From NCBI RefSeq assembly GCF_004197395.1, contig NZ_SELS01000001.1:186001-250000 (forward strand): 64,000 nt of DNA. The letters are read 5' to 3'. The position numbers were made by a program, and so were the translations under genes. The stretch comes from Paraburkholderia sp. UYCP14C (GTDB taxonomy: Bacteria; Pseudomonadota; Gammaproteobacteria; Burkholderiales; Burkholderiaceae). The notes under the pieces were generated by a model. The model did not search any database, was not told the DNA's origin, and saw nothing but the letters and a program-made list of their open reading frames with translations. Within the stretch, counting starts at the first letter, position 1. Each line of letters begins with the position of its first letter. Below are positions 55,888-63,860 of the stretch, piece after piece.

Positions 55888-56571
55888 ATGCTGCTGCACA
55901 TTCCGAAGGTACTCGACGCCGAGCAATTGCGCTTCGTGCGCGAGCGGCTCGATCAAGCCGGCGACGCGTGGGTCGATGGTCGCGCGACCGCGGGCTATCA
56001 GGGTGCGCCGGTCAAGCGCAATCAGCAGATCGCCGAGCACTCGGCAGTCGCGCGCGAACTCGGCGACGTGATTCTCGCGACGATCGAGCGCAACCCGCTG
56101 TTCATCAGCGCGGTACTGCCCAACCAGGTCTATCCGCCGCTCTTCAACCGCTACGAAGGCGGCATGCAGTTCGGTAGCCACGTCGATGGTGCGGTGCGCG
56201 TGTTGCCGAACGGCGTGAAGCTGCGCACCGACGTGTCGATCACGCTGTTTCTGAGCGCGCCCGACGAATACGACGGCGGCGAACTCGTGATCGAAGACAC
56301 CTACGGCGTGCAGCAGGTGAAGCTGCCGGCCGGCGACATGATCGTCTATCCGGCGACGAGTCTGCATCAGGTGACGCCGGTCACGCGCGGCGCGCGCGTG
56401 GCGAGCTTCTTCTGGGTCCAAAGCCTCGTGCGCAGCGACACGCATCGCGCGCTGCTGTTCGACATGGACACCGCGATTCAACGGCTCAATGCCACCCATG
56501 CCGACGAGGCCGCGCGACGCAGCCTCGTCGGTTGTTATCACAATCTGCTGCGTACCTGGAGTGATACGTGA
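55888..56571 (+). CDS. PKHD-type Fe(II)/2-oxoglutarate dioxygenase (PiuC-like)
   Basis: A 227-residue 2-oxoglutarate dioxygenase. Iron ligands are H98 and D100 (SHVDGAVR) and H160 (SLHQVTP); R170 (RGARVASFF) would bind the oxoglutarate carboxylate. The pattern matches YbiX/PiuC, which are regularly next to TonB-dependent siderophore receptors. ATG 55888 has AAGGA before it. It ends four bases into the PepSY gene (56568), so the two are translationally coupled. Confidence 0.93.
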   Translation: MLLHIPKVLDAEQLRFVRERLDQAGDAWVDGRATAGYQGAPVKRNQQIAEHSAVARELGDVILATIERNPLFISAVLPNQVYPPLFNRYEGGMQFGSHVDGAVRVLPNGVKLRTDVSITLFLSAPDEYDGGELVIEDTYGVQQVKLPAGDMIVYPATSLHQVTPVTRGARVASFFWVQSLVRSDTHRALLFDMDTAIQRLNATHADEAARRSLVGCYHNLLRTWSDT

Positions 56572-57290
56572 GCGTATCGGACACCCTCGACATTCAACCG
56601 CCCGTGGCCGGCGAACAAGACGTACACACGCCGCCGCGGCTCGATGGCGATGAGCTGAAATCGCGCCAGCAGCGCTCGCGTCGCGCGACCTTCATCAAGT
56701 GGCTGCGCAAGGTGCACGGCTGGGTTGGCCTGTGGGGCGCGGCGCTCGGCCTGCTGTTCGGCACCACGGGGTTCTTTCTGAACCATCGCGGCGGGCCGCT
56801 GCGCGTGTCGACCGGCGAGCCGCAGGTGTCGGTGATGCAGGTGCCGCTGCCGCAACCGGCACCGGAAACGCCGCGCGAGCTCGCGAAGTGGCTCAAGCAG
56901 GAGCTGAAGATCGCCGGCACTCCGGGGCGCGTGCAGAAGGAACCCGAGCATCCGGTGGCATGGGGCGATCGCAGCGTCGTGCAGCCCGAGCACTGGCAGC
57001 TGAATTTCGCGTCGCCGAAAGAAAACACCTCGGCCGAATACTGGGTCGGCAATAGCACCGTGACGGTCAAGCGCAGCGCCAACACCTTTCTCGCGATGCT
57101 GACGAACATGCACAAGGGCGTGGGCTTGAGCGTCGGTTGGGTGCTGCTGATCGACACGCTTGCCGGCAGTCTGATCCTGTTGTCGCTGACAGGCGTGCTG
57201 TTGTGGACCGAGTTGAACAAGCGCAAGACGGTGGGGCTCGTGCTCGTGGCGGGGTCGATTGCGGCGGCGGTGGTGTTGGGGACGATGTAA
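56568..57290 (+). CDS. PepSY-domain membrane protein, PiuB-like
   Basis: A 240-residue membrane protein. The first helix (residues ~48-66 after [21 protein letters not shown]) is a PepSY-TM signature, the last two segments (about 190-240) are also membrane spanning, and the middle domain is periplasmic. Starts with GTG at 56568, overlapping the PKHD stop. PiuB-type proteins are iron regulated and probably reduce or process the incoming ferric siderophore complex. Confidence 0.9.
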   Translation: MSVSDTLDIQPPVAGEQDVHTPPRLDGDELKSRQQRSRRATFIKWLRKVHGWVGLWGAALGLLFGTTGFFLNHRGGPLRVSTGEPQVSVMQVPLPQPAPETPRELAKWLKQELKIAGTPGRVQKEPEHPVAWGDRSVVQPEHWQLNFASPKENTSAEYWVGNSTVTVKRSANTFLAMLTNMHKGVGLSVGWVLLIDTLAGSLILLSLTGVLLWTELNKRKTVGLVLVAGSIAAAVVLGTM

Positions 57291-57400
57291 GGGCGCGACG
57301 CAACGCTTCGAGCGAAGCTTGCGCGCTCGCAGGCAAGCTTCCAGCGGTAAGCGCTAGAATCGTCGCAGATCCACTTTGCTGGCTCTGCCGCCATCCGCCG

Positions 57401-58090
57401 ATGACCTCTTCCGCGAACCCCGTCGACACCGCGCTGACCACGCGGCGCTCGGTGCGCGCCTTTCTGCCGACACCAGTGCAGCGCGCCGACATCGAAGCCA
57501 TTCTCGAAGCCGCCAGCCGCGCGCCGTCGGGCACCAACACGCAGCCATGGAAGGTGTATGTGCTGACGGGCGAATCGCTCGCGCGTCTGTCGCGCGATCT
57601 GCTCGCGGCCTACGACGATCCGCAGCGCGACGAGCTGTACCAGGAAGAGTACGCGTACTATCCGCGCCAGTGGCAGTCGCCGTTCATCGACCGGCGCCGC
57701 AAGGTCGGCTGGGACATGTATGGCCTGCTCGGCATCGAGAAGGGCGACAAGGCGCGCATGCACGAGCAGCGCTTGCGCAATTTCCGTTTCTTCGACGCGC
57801 CCGTCGGCCTGCTGTTCACGATCGATCGCAGCCTCGAGCGCGGCAGCTGGCTCGACTACGGCATGTTCCTGCAGGCGATCATGACGGCCGCGCGCGGACG
57901 CGGCCTCGACACCTGTCCGCAGGCGGCGTTCACGAAGTTTCACCGGCTGATCGCCGAACATCTCGGCTTGCCCGAGAACGAGCAGTTCGTGTGCGGCATG
58001 TCGCTCGGCTTCGCCGACCCCAACGCGCCGGTCAATACGCTGCGCACCGAGCGCGAAGCCGTCGAGCGCTTCACGCGCTTTCTCGATTGA
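57401..58090 (+). CDS. nitroreductase family protein
   Basis: A 229-residue FMN-dependent enzyme. TTRRSVRAFLPTPVQ is the FMN-binding start, then ASRAPSGTNTQPWKVYVLTG, and GRGLDTCPQAAF and CGMSLGFADP near the C-terminus complete the fold. It would reduce nitro compounds or quinones. It follows the PepSY gene on the same strand after 110 bases and precedes HiPIP by 36 bases; whether it belongs to the Fur-regulated unit is unclear. Confidence 0.92.
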   Translation: MTSSANPVDTALTTRRSVRAFLPTPVQRADIEAILEAASRAPSGTNTQPWKVYVLTGESLARLSRDLLAAYDDPQRDELYQEEYAYYPRQWQSPFIDRRRKVGWDMYGLLGIEKGDKARMHEQRLRNFRFFDAPVGLLFTIDRSLERGSWLDYGMFLQAIMTAARGRGLDTCPQAAFTKFHRLIAEHLGLPENEQFVCGMSLGFADPNAPVNTLRTEREAVERFTRFLD

Positions 58091-58126
58091 ACGCAGACCT
58101 CCGTCCCCACCCAGAGGCAAACCAAA

Positions 58127-58441
58127 ATGAAAGTATCGCGCCGCCATTTCCTGCTGGTCAGCGCGGGCGTCGGCTCGTCGCTCGCGCTGTCCCGCGTCGC
58201 CTTTGCCGCGACCGTTCCCAATGCGTTGAGCGAGAGCGATCCGCAGGCACAGAAGGTCGGCTATACCGAAGATGCGTCGAAGGTCGACAAGGCCCGCTTC
58301 CCGAGTTTCGCGGCCGGGCAGTCGTGCGCGAACTGCTCGCTGTTCCAGGGCAAGGCGTCGGACGCGTACGGCGGCTGCACGCTGTTCGGCGACAAACAGG
58401 TCGCCTCGCGCGGCTGGTGCAGCGCGTACACGAATATGTGA
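58127..58441 (+). CDS. high-potential iron-sulfur protein (HiPIP), Tat-exported
   Basis: A 104-residue periplasmic electron carrier. The Tat signal is VSRRHFLLVSAG, and four cysteines (C67, C70, C84, C98, as in SCANCSLF, YGGCTLF and RGWCSAY) bind one [4Fe-4S] cluster. The spacing matches HiPIP. It shares orientation and close spacing with the nitroreductase. Confidence 0.93.
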   Translation: MKVSRRHFLLVSAGVGSSLALSRVAFAATVPNALSESDPQAQKVGYTEDASKVDKARFPSFAAGQSCANCSLFQGKASDAYGGCTLFGDKQVASRGWCSAYTNM

Positions 58442-58467
58442 GCACGCCGCCGCACCTTTCGCGGCTG

Positions 58468-58830
58468 CTACAACAGCGCCTTCAGCACGAGCTCGTGCGA
58501 GTGCCCGATCCACACGGCGGCGTCGCGATGATCGCGCAGCGCGTCGCCGGTATTCGGATGCAGAAAGACATCGAGCGCGCCGTGATTGAGCGTGAGCCAG
58601 CCGACCACGTCGGCGAACTGCGCGTGCGCGAACGCCAGCTGATACGACCACATCGGATGCGGGCCGACCGGCCGTTCGTGAAAGCGCCCGATCTGCAGTT
58701 GGTCGCTCCAATGCGCGTCGATCTGCTCGCGAAACGCCCAGGCGGCGTCGCGGCTCGCCGCGTCGAAATAGATGTGCGCGTGCCAGCTTTGAATCGCTGA
58801 AGCATCGCGAAAGGTCGTATCAGAGTTCAT
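58468..58830 (-). CDS. DOPA 4,5-dioxygenase-family protein
   Basis: A 120-residue protein of the DOPA-dioxygenase (PF08883) type: SWHAHIYFDAASRDAAWAFR, IGRFHERPVGPHPMWSYQLAF and VFLHPNTGDALRDH. Histidines in the first and last blocks likely bind iron. Fungal and plant relatives cleave DOPA; the bacterial substrate is not known. It lies 18 bases downstream of the acetyltransferase gene on the same strand. Confidence 0.88.
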   Translation of the reverse strand: MNSDTTFRDASAIQSWHAHIYFDAASRDAAWAFREQIDAHWSDQLQIGRFHERPVGPHPMWSYQLAFAHAQFADVVGWLTLNHGALDVFLHPNTGDALRDHRDAAVWIGHSHELVLKALL

Positions 58831-58848
58831 TGCCAGGCTCGTTCCGTA

Positions 58849-59352
58849 TCAGTCTTTATCCGACATTCGTTCTGCTTCGCTTTCCGCCGACGCGCGCGCT
58901 GCAACGCGCATGTGAAACTGTGTCTGATCCTCGCCGACGATCTCGAAGCCAAGACGATCGTACAGCCGTTTCGCGGGATTGCCCTTGAGCACCTGCAAGC
59001 TGACCGGCAGCGCTTCGGCCGCCGCGGCGCGCAGGATCGTGCGTAGCACCTGCTCGCCGATGCCGCGTCCCTGCAGCGCCGGCGCGATTTGCACCTGTAC
59101 GACGAACCATTCGTCTTCGTTGCGATGCGCCTTCAGCAGACCCGCGGGCGCGCCATCGATGCAGATCACCTGGGCCGCGTCGTAGCGATGCAGCAGGCGC
59201 GCGCGATGGGCGTCGTCGTCGATCGGCTCGCCGGCGCGCGCCAGGTGTTCGGTCATCGTCGTCTTGCGCAGTTCGAGCAGGAAGGCTTCGTCGGCGGCTT
59301 GCGCGGGGCGCAAGGTCAACCCGGATCGTTGGGCAGGCAGTTGGACGGACAT
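58849..59352 (-). CDS. GNAT family acetyltransferase
   Basis: A 167-residue acetyl-CoA-dependent acyltransferase. LTLRPAQAADEAFLLEL starts the fold, IAPALQGRGIGEQVL is the CoA-binding P-loop and GNPAKRLYDRLGF the closing helix. The substrate is not predictable. ATG 59352 is chosen over the longer frame to 59451. Probably cotranscribed with the DOPA-dioxygenase-like gene. Confidence 0.9.
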   Translation of the reverse strand: MSVQLPAQRSGLTLRPAQAADEAFLLELRKTTMTEHLARAGEPIDDDAHRARLLHRYDAAQVICIDGAPAGLLKAHRNEDEWFVVQVQIAPALQGRGIGEQVLRTILRAAAAEALPVSLQVLKGNPAKRLYDRLGFEIVGEDQTQFHMRVAARASAESEAERMSDKD

Positions 59353-59779
59353 GTCGGCAAGGTCGTTGCGCGTGATCGGGCACGCGAGGATCGTGCGAAG
59401 CGCGAGTAAGAATTGTCGTCGATTGTCGCGCGGGCTGCGCTTTTTTACCACGCGGCTATGTTGCCGCCGATGCGCACGGCTTCGTCGCTGCCCGATCGGC
59501 TAGCCGTCGCCTTGCGCGTTGTGTGGCATGCGCTTTGCTAAAGCTTGCTTCGCGCTTCGCTGGCGCGGTCGTCGGCTCATCGCGCTCGCGCTATGCGTAC
59601 CACCGTACGAACAGACAAAACGAGGCCACCTACGATTGGCGTGACACATGCGCGACGGCACGTCCGCCGCACGTGTCGCCCGACGCGCCGCGCGTGGCCG
59701 CCGGTGCGAGCGTCAGACGATTTTCCGGGGACGTTCGCGTCATAGGGCGAGCGTCGTAATCAATGTTGCGAGGTGGGGT
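59353..59779. other. intergenic region between acetyltransferase and DUF1488 genes
   Basis: 427 bases without a supported gene; frames that stay open here show no family signal. I see no hairpin with a T run. It should carry promoters of both neighbours, which are divergent. Confidence 0.5.
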
Positions 59780-60052
59780 ATGACGATGATCGAGGCGGTA
59801 CCCAGCGTCTCGGCAGATGGGCTGGCGGTGATTTTCCAGCTTTCGTCGCGGGGACGAGACCTTGAATGCGCGGTCACGCGCGAGGCGCTCGAACAGCACT
59901 TCTGGCTGCAACGCGGCGCGGGCGAGGCGCGCGTTCTGAAGACGTTCGCGGATGGACGCAAACGTATCACCGCGATCGCCGAACGGAAAATACTCGCGCG
60001 TCCCGGTGAGAAGGTCTTGCTGACGATCGACGATTTCGCCACTCCCGGGTGA
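59780..60052 (+). CDS. DUF1488 domain protein
   Basis: A 90-residue protein matching the DUF1488 pattern (LAVIFQLSSRGRDLECAVTREALEQHF, then RKRITAIAERKILARPGE). AGGTGGGG lies directly before the first ATG (59780); the ATG at 59786 is equally possible. Function unknown. Confidence 0.8.
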   Translation: MTMIEAVPSVSADGLAVIFQLSSRGRDLECAVTREALEQHFWLQRGAGEARVLKTFADGRKRITAIAERKILARPGEKVLLTIDDFATPG

Positions 60053-60416
60053 CCGCGTGGCGCGGCGCGCGTCATCGCTCGACGCTGCGCACGCGATGAC
60101 GCCGGCGCGACGGCACTGACCTCGCTCATTCTGAACGCGGCCGGCTTCGCACTTCGCGGTTGTCCTTCATGCTTTTGCGGCACCGTTTCGGTGCGATCGC
60201 TGCTGTCACATCGAGCCTTTCCATTCCTGCCATATCCGGCGAAAACCGGCTGTTACATCGATTCGCCAAATTAGCCCGCCAAAGCGCCTCGCTTCGCGCA
60301 ATTGCCTTCGCGCGTGCGCGACTACACTCTTTTCCATGGAGCGACGAATCACCGAACTCCATCGATGCGATCTTCCCCTCGTGTCGGATTTGAACCGTAC
60401 CGTTGATGAGTAGTCT

Positions 60417-60470
60417 GCAGTTCGCAGTTCGCAATTTGTAGTGAGTAGCTGGCAGTCGGCAGTCGGCAGT
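60417..60470. repeat. two short 7-bp tandem-repeat tracts
   Basis: GCAGTTC is repeated twice with a partial third (60417-60433), and GGCAGTC is repeated twice with a partial third (60451-60470). Both units are 7 bases and similar to each other. Copy number could vary between strains. No gene overlaps. Confidence 0.7.
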
Positions 60471-60631
60471 TGACGCAATACAACCGCGCAATGCATCGAG
60501 CACGAGCGCGAAGCAACAGGGGTAGCGGCCAGGTGTAGCAAGTAACGAGGACCGGCCCACATGCAGTCGCAATTGAAGTGGTGGTTTGAATCGACAGTTT
60601 GAAGGTTGCTGTCGAGCGGTAGAATTTGCCG

Positions 60632-60752
60632 GTGCAGTAGACGTAAGCAAAAAGCTTTGCAGGTTAGGTGGTTATAGGTTGGTAGGGCATCCACGCGCCT
60701 CCCGACTGTTCCATCCTGTCAGCCCTGTTCCTCGCGGAACAGGGTTTTTTTT
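60632..60752 (+). ncRNA. candidate small RNA
   Basis: About 120 bases. A promoter-like pair (TTGAAG at 60599-60604 and TAGAAT at 60620-60625, 15-base spacer) precedes it, and it ends in a textbook terminator (60723-60752). No open frame fits. It contains a small hairpin (GCAAA/TTTGC, 60647-60660) and a CCTCCC run near 60702-60707 that could pair with an SD. An alternative is an attenuated leader of the gene at 60953. I do not match it to a named RNA family. Confidence 0.45.
60723..60752 (+). terminator. strong intrinsic terminator of the candidate sRNA
   Basis: CCCTGTTCC (60723-60731) pairs perfectly with GGAACAGGG (60736-60744) over a TCGC loop, followed by eight T's (60745-60752). No protein gene ends before it, so it must serve an RNA transcript. 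Confidence 0.9.
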
Positions 60753-60952
60753 CGTCGCAACGAAGCGGGCTTCTTGTTTCTGGCGGGTTCGAACCGATAT
60801 GCGGGCATTGCGTTCTTCGATAGGTTCGAAGAACGGACGCATCGCATAGCGTGAACTGTCGGGCGCGAAATGCGTCGGACGATTGAACGCGGCGATTGCC
60901 GCCGTCGCGTGCCGAAGTCCGGGCGCGCTGCCGCAAGAAGGAGATTGAATCG

Positions 60953-61426
60953 ATGCCCAACAAATCGCGAGTTCGCAAGCCCGGCCGCACGGCCATGTCA
61001 CCGTTGTTGCGTTCCCTGACCCAGAGCCGCACCGCGCACGCGCCGGTCACGCAGACCATGTTGTTGCAGGCCTACGGCGCGCTCGATGCATTGCGCCGCG
61101 GCCGCGGCGCGCGGATTCTGCACACGACGCTGAGCCGGCATTTGCTGGTGTCGCAAGAACTTGCGCGCGTGGGGCTGGGCGACGACGTGCGTGCCGACAT
61201 CGAAAGCGCGCATGCGGCGATGGTGCGACTCGACGTGCGCGAGCGCGACACCGGCCGCTGGTCGCTCGAAGACGACGACTACGCAAGTCTTTGCACGGCG
61301 CTAGCGATTTTCGACGGGCAGTTGGCGGCGGCGTCGCTGAGCGAGCTGGCGAGCGCGGAAGCGAAAATGATCGAAGGTTTGATGCGCTCCGCGCAGCTGC
61401 GGGCGCTGGCCGAGGCGGCGGTTTGA
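60953..61426 (+). CDS. conserved hypothetical protein
   Basis: A 157-residue soluble, mostly helical, basic-to-acidic protein (MPNKSRVRKPGRTAMSPLL at the start; ILHTTLSRHLLVSQELARVGLGDD in the middle). No transmembrane segment or metal motif is seen. AAGGAG at 60938-60943 supports the ATG at 60953. It is followed by its own terminator. I recognise no family function. Confidence 0.75.
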   Translation: MPNKSRVRKPGRTAMSPLLRSLTQSRTAHAPVTQTMLLQAYGALDALRRGRGARILHTTLSRHLLVSQELARVGLGDDVRADIESAHAAMVRLDVRERDTGRWSLEDDDYASLCTALAIFDGQLAAASLSELASAEAKMIEGLMRSAQLRALAEAAV

Positions 61427-61442
61427 GCGGCACGCAAAGAAG

Positions 61443-61463
61443 CGCCCCGGTGGGGGCGTTTTT
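61443..61463 (+). terminator. intrinsic terminator after the 157-residue hypothetical gene
   Basis: CGCCCC (61443-61448) pairs with GGGGCG (61453-61458) over GGTG and is followed by T5. It lies 17 bases after the stop codon. Confidence 0.85.
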
Positions 61464-61509
61464 CGCATCTGGCGGCGCGCATTTCGAAAGAAAGCGCGCA
61501 CAGCAAACG

Positions 61510-63477
61510 CTAGTCGTTGTACTGCGTGATATCGAGGTACACGGTCCCGTTGCGTCCGCCGCCCAGCTGAATGAGCCGTGAGCCGCCCGTCGTCAATGCG
61601 GGGAACGGGCAGTTCGTGCAGGCTTGCACGCCAGCCGAATTGACGCCCGCATTTACCGTCGCCTGATATTGCCCGACCGTCGTGTTGTTGGCGGGACCCA
61701 CCGCGAACCCGTTCACCTGCTCGACACCCGCCGAAATTTGCGCGGTGGCCGCGATCCCCGTCGACGTGACCGGATACGCGAGACTCAAGCCGACGTTCCC
61801 GAGACTCGACCACGTGACGCTCAGCGCGTACTGCACATCGGCGAGCGCCGTGCCGGGCGTCAGGAACTGCGTGGTTGCGTCGTTCATCATCAGCGTCGGC
61901 CACGGGATCGAACTGCCCGCCACCGCATTGAGCGGACTGCCGGGGTTGATGACCGACGACTGGCCGAGCTGCGCGCCGTTCATGTCGTAAAACGTAACCG
62001 TGTAGGTCGAATAGAGCGGCACGCTGCTCGCGTCGAGCGATTGCGCGGCGTAAGAGCCCGTCGAGGCGGGCGGCGTGAAATTCGCCGTCGACGATAGCGA
62101 CTGCCACGACCAGCGATACTGCGAAGTGTTGCTGGCCGTCGTCGCGGGCGTCACCGGCGGCGCGCTCAATGCGCTATCGGCCAGACCGAGCGAGTGGCTG
62201 CCCGCTGAGATGCGCGGCATCAGCCACACGGGCGCGGCAAGACCCGGCCCTGTCACCGACGCCGAATACACGCTCGGGTTCGACGCGGTCGGGATCGTGA
62301 TATCGAGCCCGGACTCATAGCGGTTCACGTCGTTCAGTCGCGTATCGAGGAAGGTGCGGCGTTGAATGTTCGACATGATCGCCACCGCGAACGACGACTG
62401 ATCGCCGATCAGATTCCAGCCGAGTTGCGTGCCGTTGGCTAGCATGACCGGCGTCGCGAGCGGCTGCGCGATGCTGTATAGCAGACCCGGCGTGCCGCTC
62501 GCGAGCGTGAACGGCAGTTCCACGAGTGCGAGCTGCTTGCCGTTGCGCGTGAAAAACGCGAGCGTCTTCGGCGAACCGAACACCGCGCCGGTCATCGCCG
62601 ATTCGGTCAGGCCGTGTGCGGTCGCGAGATCGGTCGAGCCGCTTTCCTTGAATCCGGCGTCGATCGCGGGCGAGCACGATGTGTTGTTCAGCGTGCCGTT
62701 CGCCGCGCATGCGGTGAGCAGCGACGCGAGCGGCTCCAGATAGTTCGCGGCGACCTGTGGTGCGGCCAGCACGACGCCCTGAGCGGTCTTGTTGTTCAGT
62801 GCGATGGTCGTGCCCGGCGCCGCGTTCGATACCAGCATGCGGCCCCCGTTGGCTGCCGTGGGGACCGATACCGAGTCGATCACCGCATCGGCGCCCGTGT
62901 GATTCGGCGTGAACGCAGTGCCGACCGGATCGAAGCCGGCCGTCTGAAGCCCGTTCTGCTTGAGCAGGTTCGCGAGGATCGTGTCGAGCGTGATGGTTGC
63001 CAGCTGGACCGACTGCAGCGTCAGCTTGGCGAGCGTGCCGCTCGAAGCGAGTTCGATCGGATTGCCCGAGGTGGTCAGCATCGCGGCGAGCGCGGTGGTG
63101 AGTGTGGTCACGTTGACCACGGCGGGCGCGGTGCCGGTGGGCAGCCTCGCGATCACGGACGACAGCGGTGCGGAAAGGCCGCCCGCGTCGCTCGCGATGA
63201 TGAAGAACGGCAAGGTCATGCCCTTCACCGAGATGCTGTATGCGCCTTGCGTATTGGTCGTCGCGGTGGCTTGCGCACCGGTCGCGTCGATCAGCGTGAC
63301 GTTCGCGCCGACGAGCGCGCTGCCGGCCGCGACGGTGCCGCTCACCGACGTCGTAGTTGCCGGCGACGTGCTGGACGAGCCCGAGCCGGAATCGCCGCCG
63401 TTGCCGCACCCGCCGAGTTGAAAGAGGATGCAGGCGCCGGCGGCTGCGATGCCGCTGCGCACGATCGGTCGATGCAT
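61510..63477 (-). CDS. large secreted lipoprotein, function unknown
   Basis: A 655-residue envelope lipoprotein. The signal ends at a clear lipobox (LFQLGGC, cysteine 24), followed by a Gly/Ser linker and a carboxypeptidase-regulatory-like beta domain (SVSGTVAAGSALVGANVTLIDATGAQATATT, seen as two blocks) before a long region rich in Thr, Ser and Asn. The ATG at 63477 has GGGGA upstream; the longer open frame to 63684 is not supported. Function is unknown; surface display is likely. A cluster of palindromes lies just upstream. Confidence 0.8.
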   Translation of the reverse strand: MHRPIVRSGIAAAGACILFQLGGCGNGGDSGSGSSSTSPATTTSVSGTVAAGSALVGANVTLIDATGAQATATTNTQGAYSISVKGMTLPFFIIASDAGGLSAPLSSVIARLPTGTAPAVVNVTTLTTALAAMLTTSGNPIELASSGTLAKLTLQSVQLATITLDTILANLLKQNGLQTAGFDPVGTAFTPNHTGADAVIDSVSVPTAANGGRMLVSNAAPGTTIALNNKTAQGVVLAAPQVAANYLEPLASLLTACAANGTLNNTSCSPAIDAGFKESGSTDLATAHGLTESAMTGAVFGSPKTLAFFTRNGKQLALVELPFTLASGTPGLLYSIAQPLATPVMLANGTQLGWNLIGDQSSFAVAIMSNIQRRTFLDTRLNDVNRYESGLDITIPTASNPSVYSASVTGPGLAAPVWLMPRISAGSHSLGLADSALSAPPVTPATTASNTSQYRWSWQSLSSTANFTPPASTGSYAAQSLDASSVPLYSTYTVTFYDMNGAQLGQSSVINPGSPLNAVAGSSIPWPTLMMNDATTQFLTPGTALADVQYALSVTWSSLGNVGLSLAYPVTSTGIAATAQISAGVEQVNGFAVGPANNTTVGQYQATVNAGVNSAGVQACTNCPFPALTTGGSRLIQLGGGRNGTVYLDITQYND

Positions 63478-63860
63478 GAATTTCCCCGCTGCTCGAATAA
63501 TTTGAATGATGCGTTCGTCGAACGGCTGAAACGGCCGTTTCAGCGCGGACGTGAATGGATTCCGGAGAATACTTGAAAGCGACACCGACGTGTCGCGAAC
63601 GGCGCGCTCGATACGCCCGGCGCGGCCGCTTACGAGTGTCCGTAGAGGATTGCGCGCGCCGATCCGCGTGTGCCCGCAGAACACGCGAGCAGCCCCCGTA
63701 CCCCCAGCTGGGCGCGTTTGCCGCTGTCTTTCCCGCTTGCTAGACTGCGCGTGCTTGCTACCTGAATGCCATCTGTCATCTGCCTGCCGTCGAAGCCAGG
63801 CGCCGCCGGCGTCGGTGCGATGCCGACCCGCGCAGACAACCGAGCCCTATCGGAGACGCC
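63478..63860. other. intergenic region with palindromes between divergent genes
   Basis: 383 bases. It contains the inverted repeats 63512-63524, 63525-63544 and 63579-63596 and the SD of the YCII gene (GGAG, 63852-63855). Nothing else is recognised. Confidence 0.6.
63512..63596. promoter_or_regulatory. cluster of three inverted repeats (candidate operators)
   Basis: CGTTCG-T-CGAACG (63512-63524) is a perfect 13-base palindrome; GCTGAAACGGCCGTTTCAGC (63525-63544) is a perfect 20-base palindrome directly next to it; GCGACAC-CGAC-GTGTCGC (63579-63596) is a 7-bp inverted repeat. All lie within 120 bases upstream of the lipoprotein start. Confidence 0.6.

Larger units (their letters stand above)
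60053..60952. other. 900-bp non-coding region
   Basis: No frame here shows a family signal. It contains two short tandem-repeat tracts (60417-60433 and 60451-60470), a likely sRNA with its own promoter and terminator (60632-60752) and, near the end, the SD (60938-60943) of the next gene. The 60053-60416 part holds nothing I can name. Confidence 0.55.

Noticed and set aside
56594-58711. A 705-codon antisense frame across PepSY, nitroreductase and HiPIP genes
   Set aside because: Three well-supported genes occupy the opposite strand and the antisense product has no recognisable domain.
60373-60400. A GGTTCAAATCC-like run on the minus strand resembling a tRNA T-arm
   Set aside because: Only about three pairs of stem form and no acceptor, D or anticodon arm is recognisable nearby.
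60126-60650. A long open frame on the minus strand in the 900-bp gap
   Set aside because: It spans tandem repeats and shows no domain, no SD and mixed codon use; treated as a GC-driven chance frame.
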